Below are positions 35,576 to 46,082 of a DNA stretch of 64,000 bases, piece after piece. Source of the DNA: Clostridium massiliamazoniense. GTDB lineage: Bacteria > Bacillota > Clostridia > Clostridiales > Clostridiaceae. Under the pieces are notes generated by a model. It worked only from the letters and a program-made list of their open reading frames with translations, made no database searches and was not told the origin of the DNA. The stretch is from contig NZ_LN879468.1 in the NCBI RefSeq assembly GCF_001403635.1, positions 1,581,501-1,645,500 of the forward strand, given 5' to 3'. Within the stretch, counting starts at the first letter, position 1; each line of letters begins with the position of its first letter. Position numbers and translations under genes: made by a program.

Positions 35576-37192
35576 CTATTTACTATTTTGTATTACACTA
35601 TCTGCAATATTAGTTGCATGATCTCCAATTCTTTCTAAATTTGATAATAAATCAACAAATATAGCACCTTCATAAGCTCCACATTTTCCTTCATTTAATC
35701 TCTTTATGTGGTTATCTCTATATTCCTTTTGGCTCACATCTATTTTTTGTTCTACTCCATATACAGTATCAGCTTTTAATAAATCTCTATTTTCATAAGC
35801 TTCTATTGATATACTTAATGCCTCTAATGTATTATTATAAACTATTTCTAGTTCCTTTATTGCTTCCTGTGAGTACTTTATTTTCTTAAAAGATTTTTGA
35901 AGTGCTAATTCTGCTATATTTTCAGCATGGTCACCAATTCTCTCAATATCAGTTATTACATGGAATGTAGCAGCAACTATATTCTTTTCTTTATCTGATA
36001 AATCACATTTTGATAATTTTACTAAATAAGCTGTTATAGCCTCTTCTAAAACATTTATTATTTTTTCATTTTCATAAACTTTTTCTACTAACTTATCATC
36101 ATCATTATTAAAGGCTTCCATACTTAATTCTAAATTTTGTCTAGCCTTATTAGCCATTCTTATAGTTTCTTTAATAACTTGCCCTGCTGCTATTACAGGT
36201 GTTTCTAAAATTTTATCATCAATATACTTAGGTCCAACTTTTTCTATTTCATCTTCCCCTGGTATTAACTTATTTACTAAATTAATTAATACTTTAATAA
36301 ATGGGAACATTACTATTGTTGCTACTATATTAAATATAGTATGTGAGTTTGCTATTTGTCTTGAAACATCTCCAGGACTTATTTGCATAACTACCTTAAC
36401 CATCATTGGAATAAATGGTACGAATATTATTGTTCCTATAATATTGAATAATAAATGTATTATTGCTGCCTTCTTAGCAGTTTTATTTGCTCCCACACAT
36501 GCTAATAATGCTGTTACACAAGTACCTATATTACATCCAAATAATATTGGTAAAGCTGCTTGTATGTTTATAGCTCCTGCTGTTGCTAAAGATATTAATA
36601 TACCAGTTGTTGCTGATGAGCTTTGAAGTACTGCTGTCATAGCAAGTCCTACAAATATTCCAATAAACCAGTTGTTTCCTATAGCAACTACCATATTTGA
36701 AAATACTGGTGATGTAGCAAGTGGCTTCATTGCTCCACTCATTGTGGACATTCCTAAAAATAATATACCAAATCCAAGAATTATATTACCAATTTCTCTT
36801 CTCTTTTTTGCCTTTGCTGACATTACTATTAATGCACCTATAGCTATAAACATTGGTGCATAATCAGTTAATTTAAATGCTACAAGCTGAGCTGTTATAG
36901 TTGTCCCTATATTTGCCCCCATAATAACTCCTGCTGCTTGAGCTAAGTTCATGAGTCCTGCATTTACAAATCCAACTACCATTACCGTTGTTGCACTTGA
37001 ACTCTGAACTACCGCTGTTACAATAGCACCTACTGTTACAGCCATAAAAGGATTACTAGTTACCTTTTCAAGAATTTTTTTCAGCTTATCCCCTGCGGAG
37101 TTTTCTAGTCCATCACCCATAAGTTTCATTCCATATAGAAATAAACCTAGACCTCCTAAAAGCTCTATTATAGTAAAAATTCCATCTTTCAA
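35576..37192 (-). CDS. Na/Pi cotransporter with C-terminal PhoU domain
   Basis: About 538 residues. The membrane half has two internal repeats, each with the family signature QSSSATT (AVVQSSSATTVMVV; AVLQSSSATTGILI). The C-terminal 200 residues form a PhoU-like helical bundle with two copies of ERIGDHAENIAE / ERIGDHATNIAD. It should import phosphate with sodium, with PhoU-like feedback. The frame is open to an ATG at 37210 that overlaps the Shine-Dalgarno GGAGGAGA; a TTG at 37192 is better spaced. Confidence 0.9.
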   Translation of the reverse strand: MKDGIFTIIELLGGLGLFLYGMKLMGDGLENSAGDKLKKILEKVTSNPFMAVTVGAIVTAVVQSSSATTVMVVGFVNAGLMNLAQAAGVIMGANIGTTITAQLVAFKLTDYAPMFIAIGALIVMSAKAKKRREIGNIILGFGILFLGMSTMSGAMKPLATSPVFSNMVVAIGNNWFIGIFVGLAMTAVLQSSSATTGILISLATAGAINIQAALPILFGCNIGTCVTALLACVGANKTAKKAAIIHLLFNIIGTIIFVPFIPMMVKVVMQISPGDVSRQIANSHTIFNIVATIVMFPFIKVLINLVNKLIPGEDEIEKVGPKYIDDKILETPVIAAGQVIKETIRMANKARQNLELSMEAFNNDDDKLVEKVYENEKIINVLEEAITAYLVKLSKCDLSDKEKNIVAATFHVITDIERIGDHAENIAELALQKSFKKIKYSQEAIKELEIVYNNTLEALSISIEAYENRDLLKADTVYGVEQKIDVSQKEYRDNHIKRLNEGKCGAYEGAIFVDLLSNLERIGDHATNIADSVIQNSK

Positions 37193-37210
37193 TGTAAGTC
37201 TCCTCCACAT

Positions 37211-37861
37211 AACTAAATTCTAATTTAATTCCCAACTATAGTTTATAATAAGAAAAATTCTTTGTTAAGTAGTTACAAAATTTCTTAACCTAAACTTAAT
37301 ATTGAAACCAAAATTTAGGATATTTCTTACGAAATCAGTGGCTTTGAATAAATGTAATTAAATTTCCAAATAACTTCCAAGAAACATTTTTTTAATACTT
37401 TATTAATTAATTCATTAACTAATTATTCTTAATAAAAGACTAGACTTTTTAAAATAAATTTAGTTATATAAAAGTTCCTTGTATTGTAATTAAAAATTCA
37501 AGTATATTTTTGAGAAGCCATGAAAATTAAAATCGAAATTAATTTAATTTAATTTCTTAACTATTCAAAAAGTATATATTTTTTCAATATATATTTTACT
37601 TTTTTAAAATTTATCTGATGGATATTAATACCTATAACTTTAATTTTTCACAATCTAAGATTATTCCTAAATAATTCACACTAAATTTCACAATAGTGTT
37701 ACTACTTTGTTTGAATTATATATTAGTTTCTCTAATACCTTATTTTTTAACTCCTTATTTCTAAAATTCACATAGAGTCTCAACACTCTATGTAAATTAA
37801 ATTTTAATTTATTTATATAAAAAAAAGAGAGGATAAAATCCTCTCTTTTGCAAGAATATAA
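37211..37861. other. Long AT-rich intergenic region with repeat hairpin
   Basis: About 650 bp with no gene seen. 37761-37800 is a copy of the dispersed repeat's second hairpin, ACATAGAGT / ACTCTATGT, preceded by CTAAAATTC. A degraded first half may begin at 37613 (TATCTGATGGATATTAATACC). The rpsI terminator lies at 37821-37849. The rest is featureless. Confidence 0.55.
37821..37849 (-). terminator. rpsI terminator
   Basis: AAAGAGAGGAT / ATCCTCTCTTT stem with a short loop and seven or more Us on the minus strand, 13 bp past the rpsI stop. Confidence 0.92.
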
Positions 37862-38254
37862 TTATCTCTTTGAGAATTGTGGAGATCTTCTTGCTTTCTT
37901 TAAGCCGTATTTCTTTCTTTCAACCATTCTTGGGTCTCTTGTTAAGAATCCAGCTCTCTTTAATTCAGGCTTTAAGCTTTCGTCAGCTTTTAATAAAGCT
38001 CTTGATATTCCGTGTCTTATAGCTCCAGCTTGACCTGTGAATCCACCACCGTGAACGTTAACTAAAACATCATATTTATCTTTAGTTTCAGTTAAAACTA
38101 ATGGTTGGTTAACTATAACTCTTAAAGTTTCTAAACCAAAGTAGTTTTCGATTTCTCTTTTATTTATAAGAACTTTACCTTCTCCAGGTACAAGTCTTAC
38201 TCTTGCAACTGATTTTTTTCTTCTTCCAGTTCCCATGTATTGAACTTTTGCCAT
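37862..38254 (-). CDS. rpsI: 30S ribosomal protein S9
   Basis: 130 residues of normal length. The N-terminal [14 protein letters not shown] and the C-terminal [10 protein letters not shown] tail, which reaches the P-site tRNA, are intact. GGAGGAGGAATT precedes the ATG. It follows rplM by 26 bases, the conserved rplM-rpsI operon, and ends at its own terminator. Confidence 0.98.
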   Translation of the reverse strand: MAKVQYMGTGRRKKSVARVRLVPGEGKVLINKREIENYFGLETLRVIVNQPLVLTETKDKYDVLVNVHGGGFTGQAGAIRHGISRALLKADESLKPELKRAGFLTRDPRMVERKKYGLKKARRSPQFSKR

Positions 38255-38280
38255 TTGAAATTCCTCCTCCCGAGTCTATA

Positions 38281-38715
38281 TTAGTATCTTAATTCTAATA
38301 CTTCTGGCTTTTGAGCTTCGAATCCGTGCTCTTCACCTTTAACAGTTTTTAATTTCTTTAACATTTTTCTTCCTAAAACACCTTTAGGTAACATTCTTCT
38401 TACAGCTTCTTCGAATGCATATTCAGGTTTTTTATCTAAAACAACTCTATATGGAGTTTCTTTTAATCCGCCTGGATGTAAGCTGTGCTTTCTCATGTAT
38501 TTTTGATCTAACTTTTTACCAGTTAAAACTACTTTCTCTGTGTTGATTACGATAACGAAATCTCCACAGTCAACATTTGGTGTAAATGTTGGCTTGTTTT
38601 TTCCTCTTAATATTGAAGCAACTTGGCTAGCAACTCTTCCTAGTGGTTTACCAGCAGCGTCAACAACATACCATTTTCTTTCAACGTCTTGTGCTTTCGC
38701 GATGTATGATTTCAT
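38281..38715 (-). CDS. rplM: 50S ribosomal protein L13
   Basis: 144 residues, an early-assembly protein. [20 protein letters not shown] and [16 protein letters not shown] are typical. GGGAGGG precedes the ATG. It has its own consensus promoter and a leader with a hairpin, the position where Firmicutes carry the L13 leader, so autogenous control is likely. Confidence 0.98.
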   Translation of the reverse strand: MKSYIAKAQDVERKWYVVDAAGKPLGRVASQVASILRGKNKPTFTPNVDCGDFVIVINTEKVVLTGKKLDQKYMRKHSLHPGGLKETPYRVVLDKKPEYAFEEAVRRMLPKGVLGRKMLKKLKTVKGEEHGFEAQKPEVLELRY

Positions 38716-38768
38716 TGTTTTCCCTCCCTAGATTTTTTTCAATAGTTTCATATCAATCGTTCTTATAT

Positions 38769-38802
38769 GTGAAGATTAAGGTTTTTATTAATCTTAATTC
38801 AC
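38769..38802 (-). promoter_or_regulatory. Hairpin in the rplM mRNA leader (L13-leader position)
   Basis: GTGAATTAAGATTAA pairs with TTAATCTTCAC about 55 nt upstream of the ATG and about 20 nt after the predicted start site. The Firmicute L13 leader family occupies this position; identity with it is inferred. Confidence 0.55.
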
Positions 38803-38826
38803 GATCTTCTCTTACAAACAAATACA

Positions 38827-38855
38827 ATTATAATACACGCTTACGGGCGTGTCAA
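38827..38855 (-). promoter_or_regulatory. Consensus rplM-rpsI promoter with palindrome in the spacer
   Basis: TTGACA (38855-38850), 17 bp, TATAAT (38832-38827): perfect consensus at both boxes. The spacer holds ACACGC-CCGTAA-GCGTGT (38852-38835), an inverted repeat overlapping the -35, and is far more GC-rich than the surroundings. It may be an operator. Confidence 0.85.
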
Positions 38856-38871
38856 CTAATTTATTTTATTT

Positions 38872-39606
38872 TTAATAAAAAACTTTTTCAAGGCATAATC
38901 CTTGACCAGTAACGCATTTTCCTGCTTTATTCCTATCCTTTGAATTAATTATATCCTTTATTGATTCTGCATTTATTTTACCTATTCCAACTGCAATTAA
39001 CGTACCCACTATTATTCTAACCATATTATATAAAAACCCATCAGCTGAAACAAAAATCTTTATTTTTTCTCCATCTATTTCAATATGTAAATCAGTAATT
39101 GTTCTTGTAGTTGTTGTTACTGAGCTGCCAAGACTTCTAAAAGCTGCAAAATCATGCTTCCCTATAAAATAAGTACACGCTTCCTTCATTGCTTCTATAT
39201 TTAATCTTCCTCTAAAATGATTAACATAATTTCTTTCTAAGGCTGATGGCTCATATCTATTTAAAATAGTATAACAATAGGTTTTTCCCTTTGAACAATA
39301 TCTTGCATGAAAGTCTTCTGAAACCTCTTCTGAATCTAAAATAACTACATCCTCTGGTATTTTAGTATTTATAGCATCTTTAAACTTATTTCCAGGTATT
39401 TTGGAATTTGTCTTAAAATTAGCTACATATCCTTTAGCGTGAACCCCTGAATCTGTTCTACTACTTCCTATAAGTTCTATTTCTTCATTTATTATTTTAC
39501 TAATGGCTTTTTCTAAAACACCTTGCACAGTTCTTTGATCATTTTGTCGTTGCCATCCACAAAAATTCGTACCATCATATTCTATTATTAACTTGATATT
39601 TCTCAT
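38872..39606 (-). CDS. truA: tRNA pseudouridine synthase A
   Basis: Makes pseudouridine at tRNA positions 38-40. 244 residues; the catalytic Asp is in [30 protein letters not shown] is at the start and [13 protein letters not shown] near the end. It lies between ecfT and rplM as in other Firmicutes, but 377 bp of repeat-rich DNA separate it from ecfT, so it may have its own promoter. Confidence 0.97.
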   Translation of the reverse strand: MRNIKLIIEYDGTNFCGWQRQNDQRTVQGVLEKAISKIINEEIELIGSSRTDSGVHAKGYVANFKTNSKIPGNKFKDAINTKIPEDVVILDSEEVSEDFHARYCSKGKTYCYTILNRYEPSALERNYVNHFRGRLNIEAMKEACTYFIGKHDFAAFRSLGSSVTTTTRTITDLHIEIDGEKIKIFVSADGFLYNMVRIIVGTLIAVGIGKINAESIKDIINSKDRNKAGKCVTGQGLCLEKVFY

Positions 39607-39983
39607 ATTAAATCTCCTTTATCTTATAATTAGCATCTATAACACTCCATTTTAAAACTAAACAAAGATAAGTTCCTAAACAACGTTCTCTAAAATTCAA
39701 ATGGAGCTTTAACTTTAACTCTCTCTAAATTAAGTCTTAATTTATATTATCAATTAAATTAAAAAAGCTAAATTACTAATGTCCATATGCTTTAACTCTA
39801 TCCAAATTAAGTATCAGTTTATGCATTTGACTATTTTAGCAAATTAGCTTTTAATACTGAGAATTAGTATATCTATAGTAACACTTAGATAAACGTAGAC
39901 TTAATTCAGGTGGAGTTTTGACTCCATCTGAATGCTTAGTCGCACAAAAACTCAGTTGAAATTTATTATTTTATTATATAAGT
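39607..39983. repeat. Cluster of dispersed-repeat copies between ecfT and truA
   Basis: Three copies in about 380 bp. 39631-39746 (plus orientation) has AGCATCTATAACACTCC, CTAAAATTCAAATGGAG and AAATTAAGTCTTAATTTA, with the right hairpin arm degraded. 39781-39828 is a short fragment. 39880-39945 is in reverse orientation with an intact hairpin, ATTCAGGTGGAGT / ACTCCATCTGAAT (39904-39933). Confidence 0.65.
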
Positions 39984-40790
39984 TTATATAAATCTTATTC
40001 CTATTGTTATTACTATTAATATTACTAATGCAATATATGAAACAACATCTCTACTACTATATTTAAGCTGTTTCATTCTTGTTCTTCCAGAACCACCTCT
40101 ATAACATCTAGCTTCCATAGCCATAGCTAATTCATCAGCTCTTCTAAATGAACTAATAAATAATGGTACTAATAATGGTACTAAACTCTTAGCTTTTTGA
40201 ATTAAATTGCCTGACTCAAAATCTGCACCTCTAGCTTTTTGTGCTTTCATTATTTTATCTGTTTCATCTATTAAAGTTGGAATAAATCTTAATGCTATGG
40301 TCATCATCATAGCTAACTCATGTGCTGGAAAACCTATTTTTTTGAAAGGACTTAATAAATTTTCTATTCCATCAGTAAGTTCTATTGGCGATGTTGTTAA
40401 AGTTAATAATGATGTTCCCATTATTAAAAATACTAATCTTAAAATCATAAAAATTGCAACTCGTATTCCATTAGTATATATATGTAGGAATTTCCATTGC
40501 CATATTAGTGTATCTGGAGTTCCTTTTATCATAAAAATATTAAATACTGCAGTAATAACTATTAATATCAATATAGGTTTTAACCCATTATATAAATATC
40601 TTACTGGAACTTTTGATAATGCTACGGCAGTTCCTAAAAATAAGAATATAAATATATATCCATAAAATTTATTAATAATAAATAAATCAATTACAAAAAG
40701 TAATGTTATCATTATTTTTGTTCTAGGATCCAATTTATGGATGTAGGATTTTCCCGGTATATACTGACCTATGGTTATATCCTTTATCAT
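39984..40790 (-). CDS. ecfT: ECF transporter transmembrane subunit EcfT
   Basis: 268 residues with about six membrane helices. The two cytoplasmic coupling motifs are seen: KAQKARGADFESG and AMEARCYRGGSG. It joins the ATPases EcfA1 and EcfA2 to exchangeable vitamin-binding S components encoded elsewhere. It follows ecfA2 by 11 bases. Confidence 0.96.
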   Translation of the reverse strand: MIKDITIGQYIPGKSYIHKLDPRTKIMITLLFVIDLFIINKFYGYIFIFLFLGTAVALSKVPVRYLYNGLKPILILIVITAVFNIFMIKGTPDTLIWQWKFLHIYTNGIRVAIFMILRLVFLIMGTSLLTLTTSPIELTDGIENLLSPFKKIGFPAHELAMMMTIALRFIPTLIDETDKIMKAQKARGADFESGNLIQKAKSLVPLLVPLFISSFRRADELAMAMEARCYRGGSGRTRMKQLKYSSRDVVSYIALVILIVITIGIRFI

Positions 40791-40801
40791 TCTACGTCCT
40801 C

Positions 40802-41659
40802 CTATTTATCACTCTTTAATATTTTAACTAAAGCATTTTTTGCATCTTCAATAGTAAAAATATCATCTGATATATTAAATCCCTTATCTCTAAGAGCTTT
40901 AATCAAATACGTAACTTGAGGAACTGCAAGACCTATATTTTCTAAGGTGTCAATTTCTTTAAATACTTCAGCAACAGTTCCATCTAAAGCTATTTTACCT
41001 TTATTCATAACAATTACTCTATTAGCTATTTTCGCAACATCTTCCATACTGTGACTTACTAATATTACAGTCATTTTATATTGCTCATGTAATTTTTTTA
41101 TTTGTGCTAATATTTCATCTCTTCCATGAGGGTCTAATCCTGCTGTAGGTTCATCTAAAATAAGAACCTTAGGTTCCATAGCTATAACTCCAGCTATAGC
41201 TACTCTTCTTTTTTGCCCTCCACTTAATTCAAAAGGAGAAAGATCTTTATATTTTTCATAATCAAGACCAACCATTTCCATAGCTCTTTTTACTCTAATT
41301 GTAATTTCCTCTTGCTCTAACCCAAGGTTTCTAGGACCATATTCTATATCCTTCTCTATAGTTTCTTCAAACAATTGATATTCTGGATATTGGAAAACAA
41401 GCCCTACTTTTTTTCTTATATCACTAAGCTTAGTTTTTTTATCACTTAAGTCCATATTATCAACAATTATATTTCCTGATGTAGCCTTAAGTAATCCATT
41501 TAGATGTTGTATTAATGTTGATTTTCCTGATCCTGTATGTCCAATAAGAGCAACAAAATCACCATCTTCTATTTCAAAATTTATATTATCTAACGCAACC
41601 TTTTCAAATGGACTCTTAGGCATATAAACATGTGTTAAATTTTCTACTTTAATTGACAT
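40802..41659 (-). CDS. ecfA2: ECF transporter ATPase EcfA2
   Basis: An ABC ATPase of 285 residues: Walker [10 protein letters not shown], signature LSGGQKRR, Walker [16 protein letters not shown]. It pairs with EcfA1 and overlaps its gene by 16 bases, indicating coupled translation. No substrate-specific component lies in the cluster, typical of group II ECF modules. Confidence 0.96.
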   Translation of the reverse strand: MSIKVENLTHVYMPKSPFEKVALDNINFEIEDGDFVALIGHTGSGKSTLIQHLNGLLKATSGNIIVDNMDLSDKKTKLSDIRKKVGLVFQYPEYQLFEETIEKDIEYGPRNLGLEQEEITIRVKRAMEMVGLDYEKYKDLSPFELSGGQKRRVAIAGVIAMEPKVLILDEPTAGLDPHGRDEILAQIKKLHEQYKMTVILVSHSMEDVAKIANRVIVMNKGKIALDGTVAEVFKEIDTLENIGLAVPQVTYLIKALRDKGFNISDDIFTIEDAKNALVKILKSDK

Positions 41660-42486
41660 AACGCATTCACCATCTCATCTATATTTAATATATCTGTAGA
41701 TATATTTAAACCTTCCTGTTGCAATTCATAAGCAAGCTCTGTTACCTGTGGTACATCAAGTCCAATATCTTTCATTTTTTTAACCTCTGAAAAAACTTCC
41801 CTTGGTGTTCCAGTAAGCTTTACTTTTCCTTGATCCATAACTATAACTCTATCTGCTTGAGCTGCTTCATCCATGTAATGTGTAATAAGTATTACAGTTA
41901 TACCTAGATTTTTATTTACATCCTTCATTGTTTTTAATACTTCTTTTCTTCCTGAAGGGTCTAACATAGCTGTAGGCTCATCAAAAATTATACATTTAGG
42001 CATCATTGCTAATATACCTGCTATAGCGATTCTTTGTTTTTGACCACCTGATAATAAATGTGGTGCATGTTCTCTATATTCATACATTCCTACCTTTTTT
42101 AAGCTTTCTTCCACCCTCTTTTTTATTTCTTCTGGTGGAACACCTAAATTTTCTGGTCCAAATGCTACATCTTCTTCAACAATAGTTGCTACTAGTTGGT
42201 TATCAGGATTTTGGAATACCATTCCTGCACTACTTCTAACATCCCATAAATTATTTTCATCCTTTGTGTCTAAACCAGCAACATATATAGTTCCTTCAGT
42301 AGGAATTAATAATGCATTCATATGTTTTGCCATAGTAGACTTTCCTGAACCATTATGACCTAATATAACTAAAAATTCCCCTTCTTTAACATCAATAGAT
42401 ACTGAATCTAAAGCTACTTTTTCCTTTTTTTCTTCTTCATTAATATATTTAAAGGTTAAATTTTTAGTCTCTATAATATTTTTCAT
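41644..42486 (-). CDS. ecfA1: ECF transporter ATPase EcfA1
   Basis: An ABC ATPase of 280 residues: Walker [10 protein letters not shown], signature LSGGQKQR, Walker [16 protein letters not shown]. The open frame extends upstream to 42504, but GGAGGTGAAG before the ATG at 42486 decides the start. First gene of ecfA1-ecfA2-ecfT. It is separated from rplQ by more than 600 bp and a terminator, so the usual cotranscription with the alpha operon is probably broken here. Confidence 0.95.
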   Translation of the reverse strand: MKNIIETKNLTFKYINEEEKKEKVALDSVSIDVKEGEFLVILGHNGSGKSTMAKHMNALLIPTEGTIYVAGLDTKDENNLWDVRSSAGMVFQNPDNQLVATIVEEDVAFGPENLGVPPEEIKKRVEESLKKVGMYEYREHAPHLLSGGQKQRIAIAGILAMMPKCIIFDEPTAMLDPSGRKEVLKTMKDVNKNLGITVILITHYMDEAAQADRVIVMDQGKVKLTGTPREVFSEVKKMKDIGLDVPQVTELAYELQQEGLNISTDILNIDEMVNALCQLK

Positions 42487-43104
42487 TAAATTCTTCACCT
42501 CCAAATTTTTCGGATAATAATTATCTAATAGCTATGTGCTATAATACTCCATTTTCCTTTTAATCTTAAATCCAAAACTTTTAAACTCTCACTGAATTTT
42601 TAATAGATTGTATCTTATATAATTAATACTTTTCTCTTATAAAAAGATAGGACTTTAGATTGGATAGATATGAAATAATTAAGATTAAATTATCTTCTTA
42701 TAAAATAATACTATTTTTAATTTTATTTTGTAAAGAGATAACTACTTATATATACACGGTAATTCCTTTTTCTTAATATATTCTTGATTCTATTTTTTGA
42801 AGAATTAGGCATATATAAACCTTATAGTGCATTAGAATAATTATTTAAAATTATATTTTATCTGATGACTAGTGCCTGTAATGCTCCAATCTTCTACAAA
42901 TTGGAGATAAACAGGCACACATCTCTAGATAACTTTCACTAAAATTCAGATAGTATTTTAACACTATCTGAATTAAGTCTTAGTTTACAAAGTAACTATA
43001 ATAATATTATTACTGAACCTTTAAGATTTCACCAATTTATTTTATAATTAAAGTATTTTTAATTGCAAAAATGGGGATTAAGTTAGTACTTAATCCCCTA
43101 TATA
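42487..43104. repeat. Repeat-bearing intergenic region between rplQ and ecfA1
   Basis: 42862-42991 is the best-preserved copy of the dispersed repeat. Hairpin 1 is GTGCCTGT / ACAGGCAC (42872-42918) with inner CTCCAAT / ATTGGAG; hairpin 2 is TTCAGATAGT / ACTATCTGAA (42945-42972); the tail is TGAATTAAGTCTTAGTTTAC. A degraded second copy lies at 42522-42600 (AGCTATGTGCTATAATACTCC). The remainder should contain the ecf promoter, but I cannot place it. Confidence 0.7.
43073..43098 (-). terminator. Terminator of the alpha operon
   Basis: 11-bp stem GGGGATTAAGT / ACTTAATCCCC with a four-base loop, 7 bp past the rplQ stop, then ATTTTTG on the minus strand. Confidence 0.9.
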
Positions 43105-43446
43105 TTATACTAATTCAAGTATAACTACTTCTGCAGCGTCGCCCCTTCTAGGACCAACTTTATACATTCTAGTATATCCACCGTTTCTTTCAGCGTACTT
43201 TGGAGCGATGTTGTCAAATAAATCTTTAACTACATCCTCTTCTGTTACGAATGATAAAACTTGTCTTCTAGCGTGTAAATCTCCTCTTTTTGCAAGAGTG
43301 ATCATTTTTTCTGCAAGACTTCTAGTTTCTTTTGCTCTTGTTACAGTTGTTTCTATCTTCCCATGCTTTAAAAAGCTAGTAACTAGATTTCTTAACATAG
43401 CTCTTCTTTGATCTGTAGGACGACCTAACTTACGATATCCTGCCAT
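43105..43446 (-). CDS. rplQ: 50S ribosomal protein L17
   Basis: 113 residues. [20 protein letters not shown] and the C-terminal [23 protein letters not shown] are typical, and the length is that of the short bacterial form. It follows rpoA by 15 bases and is the last gene of the ribosomal supercluster before a terminator. Confidence 0.98.
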   Translation of the reverse strand: MAGYRKLGRPTDQRRAMLRNLVTSFLKHGKIETTVTRAKETRSLAEKMITLAKRGDLHARRQVLSFVTEEDVVKDLFDNIAPKYAERNGGYTRMYKVGPRRGDAAEVVILELV

Positions 43447-43461
43447 GGCTATACCTCCTAA

Positions 43462-44409
43462 CTACTCTTCGTTTATTCTTAGGTTTAAACCTAATTCGAT
43501 TAATTTCTTTTCTACTTCTTCTAGAGATTTCTTACCAAGGTTTCTTACCTTCATCATATCATCCATACTCTTAGCTGCTAATTCTTGAACAGTATTGATA
43601 CCTGCTCTCTTTAAACAGTTGTATGATCTTACTGATAAGTCAAGTTCCTCGATAGTCATTTCTAAAGCTTTTTCTTTCTTATCTTCTTCTTTTTCTATCA
43701 TGATTTCAACATCATTAGTGTTATCAGTTAAAGTCATGAATAATTTAAAGTGTTCAATAAGAATTTTAGCTGATAAAGAAATCGCTTCTTCTATTTTTAT
43801 AGTTCCATTAGTCCATACTTCTAAAGTTAATCTATCATAATCTGTGATTTGACCAACTCTTGTATTTTCTATTGAAAAATTAACTCTCTTTACTGGAGTA
43901 TAAATAGAATCTATTGCTATAGCTGATAGTGGAAGATCTTCTGTTTTATTCTTGTTTTGAGTAACATATCCTCTTCCTCTATTAACTGTTATCTCCATGT
44001 ATAACTTACCGTCTTCATCTAATGTAGCTATATGTAAATCTTTATTTACAACTTCTACATCTCCATCTGTAGTTATATCTGCTCCAGTAACCACACCTGG
44101 TCCTTTTGCATCTATATAAATTGTTTTTGGTCCTTCACCTTCCATTGTTAAAGCTAAAGCTTTAAGGTTTAATATTATTTCAGTAACATCTTCCTTAACT
44201 CCAGCTATAGTTGAAAACTCATGAAGAACTGTGTCAATTTTAACAGAAGTTGGTGCAACTCCTGGTAAAGAAGAAAGTAATATTCTTCTTAATGCATTCC
44301 CAAGAGTAGTTCCATATCCTCTTTCAAGTGGTTCTATAGCAAATTTACCATAAGTACCATCTTCATTTGACTCTATACATTGAATAACTGGCTTTTCGAT
44401 TTCTAACAT
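43462..44409 (-). CDS. rpoA: RNA polymerase alpha subunit
   Basis: 315 residues. The N-terminal dimerisation domain includes [20 protein letters not shown]; the C-terminal domain (about 245-315) includes [16 protein letters not shown] and [19 protein letters not shown]. The C-terminal domain Arg that contacts UP elements lies in this stretch (LDLSVRS). GGAGG before the ATG at 44409 decides the start over a TTG two codons upstream. It follows rpsD by about 80 bases. Confidence 0.98.
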   Translation of the reverse strand: MLEIEKPVIQCIESNEDGTYGKFAIEPLERGYGTTLGNALRRILLSSLPGVAPTSVKIDTVLHEFSTIAGVKEDVTEIILNLKALALTMEGEGPKTIYIDAKGPGVVTGADITTDGDVEVVNKDLHIATLDEDGKLYMEITVNRGRGYVTQNKNKTEDLPLSAIAIDSIYTPVKRVNFSIENTRVGQITDYDRLTLEVWTNGTIKIEEAISLSAKILIEHFKLFMTLTDNTNDVEIMIEKEEDKKEKALEMTIEELDLSVRSYNCLKRAGINTVQELAAKSMDDMMKVRNLGKKSLEEVEKKLIELGLNLRINEE

Positions 44410-44490
44410 TGGCAAACCCTCCTTAATATTAAAATGGCAACCTTATTTGAGGGCAACTGATCCATCTTAAATTAATCTTTAAATTAATTA

Positions 44491-45111
44491 CTATTTGCTG
44501 TATAACTCAACAATTAGAGTTTCATTTACTGGAACGTCAATGTCTTCTCTACTTGGTTCAGCAACAACTTTTCCTTCAAAGTTTTCTAAGTTAGCTGTTA
44601 ACCATTGAGGTAAAGCTTTTGGATTTTCAACGAAAGTTTTGAACTTTTCGCTTGCTCTACTTTTTTCTCTTACTGATATTACATCATTAACTGATACTTT
44701 GTATGATGCGATATCAACTTTTTTACCATTTACTAAGAAATGTCCGTGGTTAACTAATTGTCTAGCTTCAACTCTTGATGAAGCGAATCCTAATCTGAAT
44801 ACCACGTTATCTAATCTCATTTCTAAAAGTCTTAATAGGTTTTCACCTGTAACACCTTTAATTTTTTCAGCTCTTTCATAAGTGTTTCTGAATTGAGTTT
44901 CTAAAACACCATATATTCTTTTAGCTTTTTGCTTTTCTCTTAATTGCATTCCGTACTCAGAAACTTTCTTTCTGCTAGCCCCATGTTGTCCTGGTGCGTA
45001 ACTTCTTTTTACGAATGCACATTTATCTGTGTAGCATCTATCCCCTTTTAGGAATAATTTCATACCTTCTCTTCTGCAAAGTTTGCAGGTTGCGCCAGTA
45101 TATCTTGCCAT
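44491..45111 (-). CDS. rpsD: 30S ribosomal protein S4 (zinc-binding type)
   Basis: 206 residues, a primary 16S rRNA binder. Four cysteines near the N-terminus (C9, C12, C26, C31) form the zinc-binding version. The S4 RNA-binding domain shows [20 protein letters not shown]. Being in the alpha operon next to rpsK and rpoA is the E. coli-like arrangement, unlike B. subtilis where rpsD is separate, so S4 could autoregulate this operon through the rpsM leader. Confidence 0.98.
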   Translation of the reverse strand: MARYTGATCKLCRREGMKLFLKGDRCYTDKCAFVKRSYAPGQHGASRKKVSEYGMQLREKQKAKRIYGVLETQFRNTYERAEKIKGVTGENLLRLLEMRLDNVVFRLGFASSRVEARQLVNHGHFLVNGKKVDIASYKVSVNDVISVREKSRASEKFKTFVENPKALPQWLTANLENFEGKVVAEPSREDIDVPVNETLIVELYSK

Positions 45112-45134
45112 TAATTACACCTCCCGTTAGCTTA

Positions 45135-45530
45135 CTATACTCTTCTTCTTTTTGGTGGTCTACATCCGTTGTGAGGAATTGGAGTTACATCTTTTATTAA
45201 AGTAACTTCTAATCCAGCTGCTTGTAAGCTTCTTATAGCTGCTTCTCTTCCAGCACCTGGTCCTTTAACGTAAACCTCTACGCTTTTTAATCCATGTTCC
45301 ATAGCTGCTTTAGCTGCAGTTTCTGCTGCCATTTGAGCTGCAAATGGAGTACTCTTCTTTGAACCTTTGAAACCAAGTCCACCAGCACTTGCCCATGCTA
45401 ATGCGTTACCTCTTTCATCAGTTAAAGTAACTATTGAGTTATTAAATGTTGATTGGATGTGTGCAGCACCATGCTCAACATTTTTTCTGTCTCTTCTTCT
45501 TCTAGTCTTTTTAACTTTTTGAGCTGCCAT
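45135..45530 (-). CDS. rpsK: 30S ribosomal protein S11
   Basis: 131 residues. The basic N-terminus [16 protein letters not shown], the central [18 protein letters not shown] and the C-terminal [15 protein letters not shown] tail are intact. It lines the mRNA exit path near S7. It lies 16 bases after rpsM and 23 before rpsD. Confidence 0.98.
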   Translation of the reverse strand: MAAQKVKKTRRRRDRKNVEHGAAHIQSTFNNSIVTLTDERGNALAWASAGGLGFKGSKKSTPFAAQMAAETAAKAAMEHGLKSVEVYVKGPGAGREAAIRSLQAAGLEVTLIKDVTPIPHNGCRPPKRRRV

Positions 45531-45546
45531 TGCCTTCCCTCCTTAA

Positions 45547-45915
45547 CTATTTCTTCTTGTTAGCTATTGTCTTCTTAGGACCTTTTCTAGTTCTAGCATT
45601 TGTTTTAGTTTTTTGACCTCTTACTGGAAGACCTCTTCTGTGTCTTATTCCTCTGTAAGAACCAATTTCTACTAATCTCTTAATGTTAAGAGCTACTTCT
45701 CTTCTTAAATCACCTTCAACTGTGAAGTTTCCGTTGATGTAAGTTCTGATTTCATTAACTTGATCTTCAGTAAGATCTTTAACTCTGATGTCACCGTTTA
45801 TTCCAGTAACTTCAAGAATTTTCTTTGCTGTTGGTAATCCTATACCATATATATAAGTTAGACCTATTTCAACTCTTTTTTCTCTTGGTAGGTCAACACC
45901 TGCTATTCTTGCCAT
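45547..45915 (-). CDS. rpsM: 30S ribosomal protein S13
   Basis: 122 residues with [14 protein letters not shown] and [20 protein letters not shown]; the tail contacts P-site tRNA and forms bridges with the 50S head region. First gene after a 245-bp gap that contains a clear promoter and a folded leader, so it opens a separately controlled alpha operon. Confidence 0.98.
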   Translation of the reverse strand: MARIAGVDLPREKRVEIGLTYIYGIGLPTAKKILEVTGINGDIRVKDLTEDQVNEIRTYINGNFTVEGDLRREVALNIKRLVEIGSYRGIRHRRGLPVRGQKTKTNARTRKGPKKTIANKKK

Positions 45916-46003
45916 TAATCTTTACACCTCCTGGTATTGAAATGCTTAAAATTAATCATTCGATTAATTTTTGTAATTGTAGTTTTTTATAATAAATATA
46001 TAT

Positions 46004-46053
46004 TAAATTTTAGGATAATATCATTAAGATATTTCAGCCGCTCCTAAAATTTA
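46004..46053 (-). promoter_or_regulatory. Structured leader upstream of rpsM
   Basis: A perfect 12-bp stem TAAATTTTAGGA / TCCTAAAATTTA encloses a second stem AATATC / GATATT with loop ATTAA and an unpaired GCGGCTGA-type strand. No U-run follows, so it is not a simple terminator. It sits in the leader of the predicted rpsM transcript, where a ribosomal protein could act. Confidence 0.6.
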
Positions 46054-46082
46054 CTAACTCATTTGAATAGAACGCCTATATA

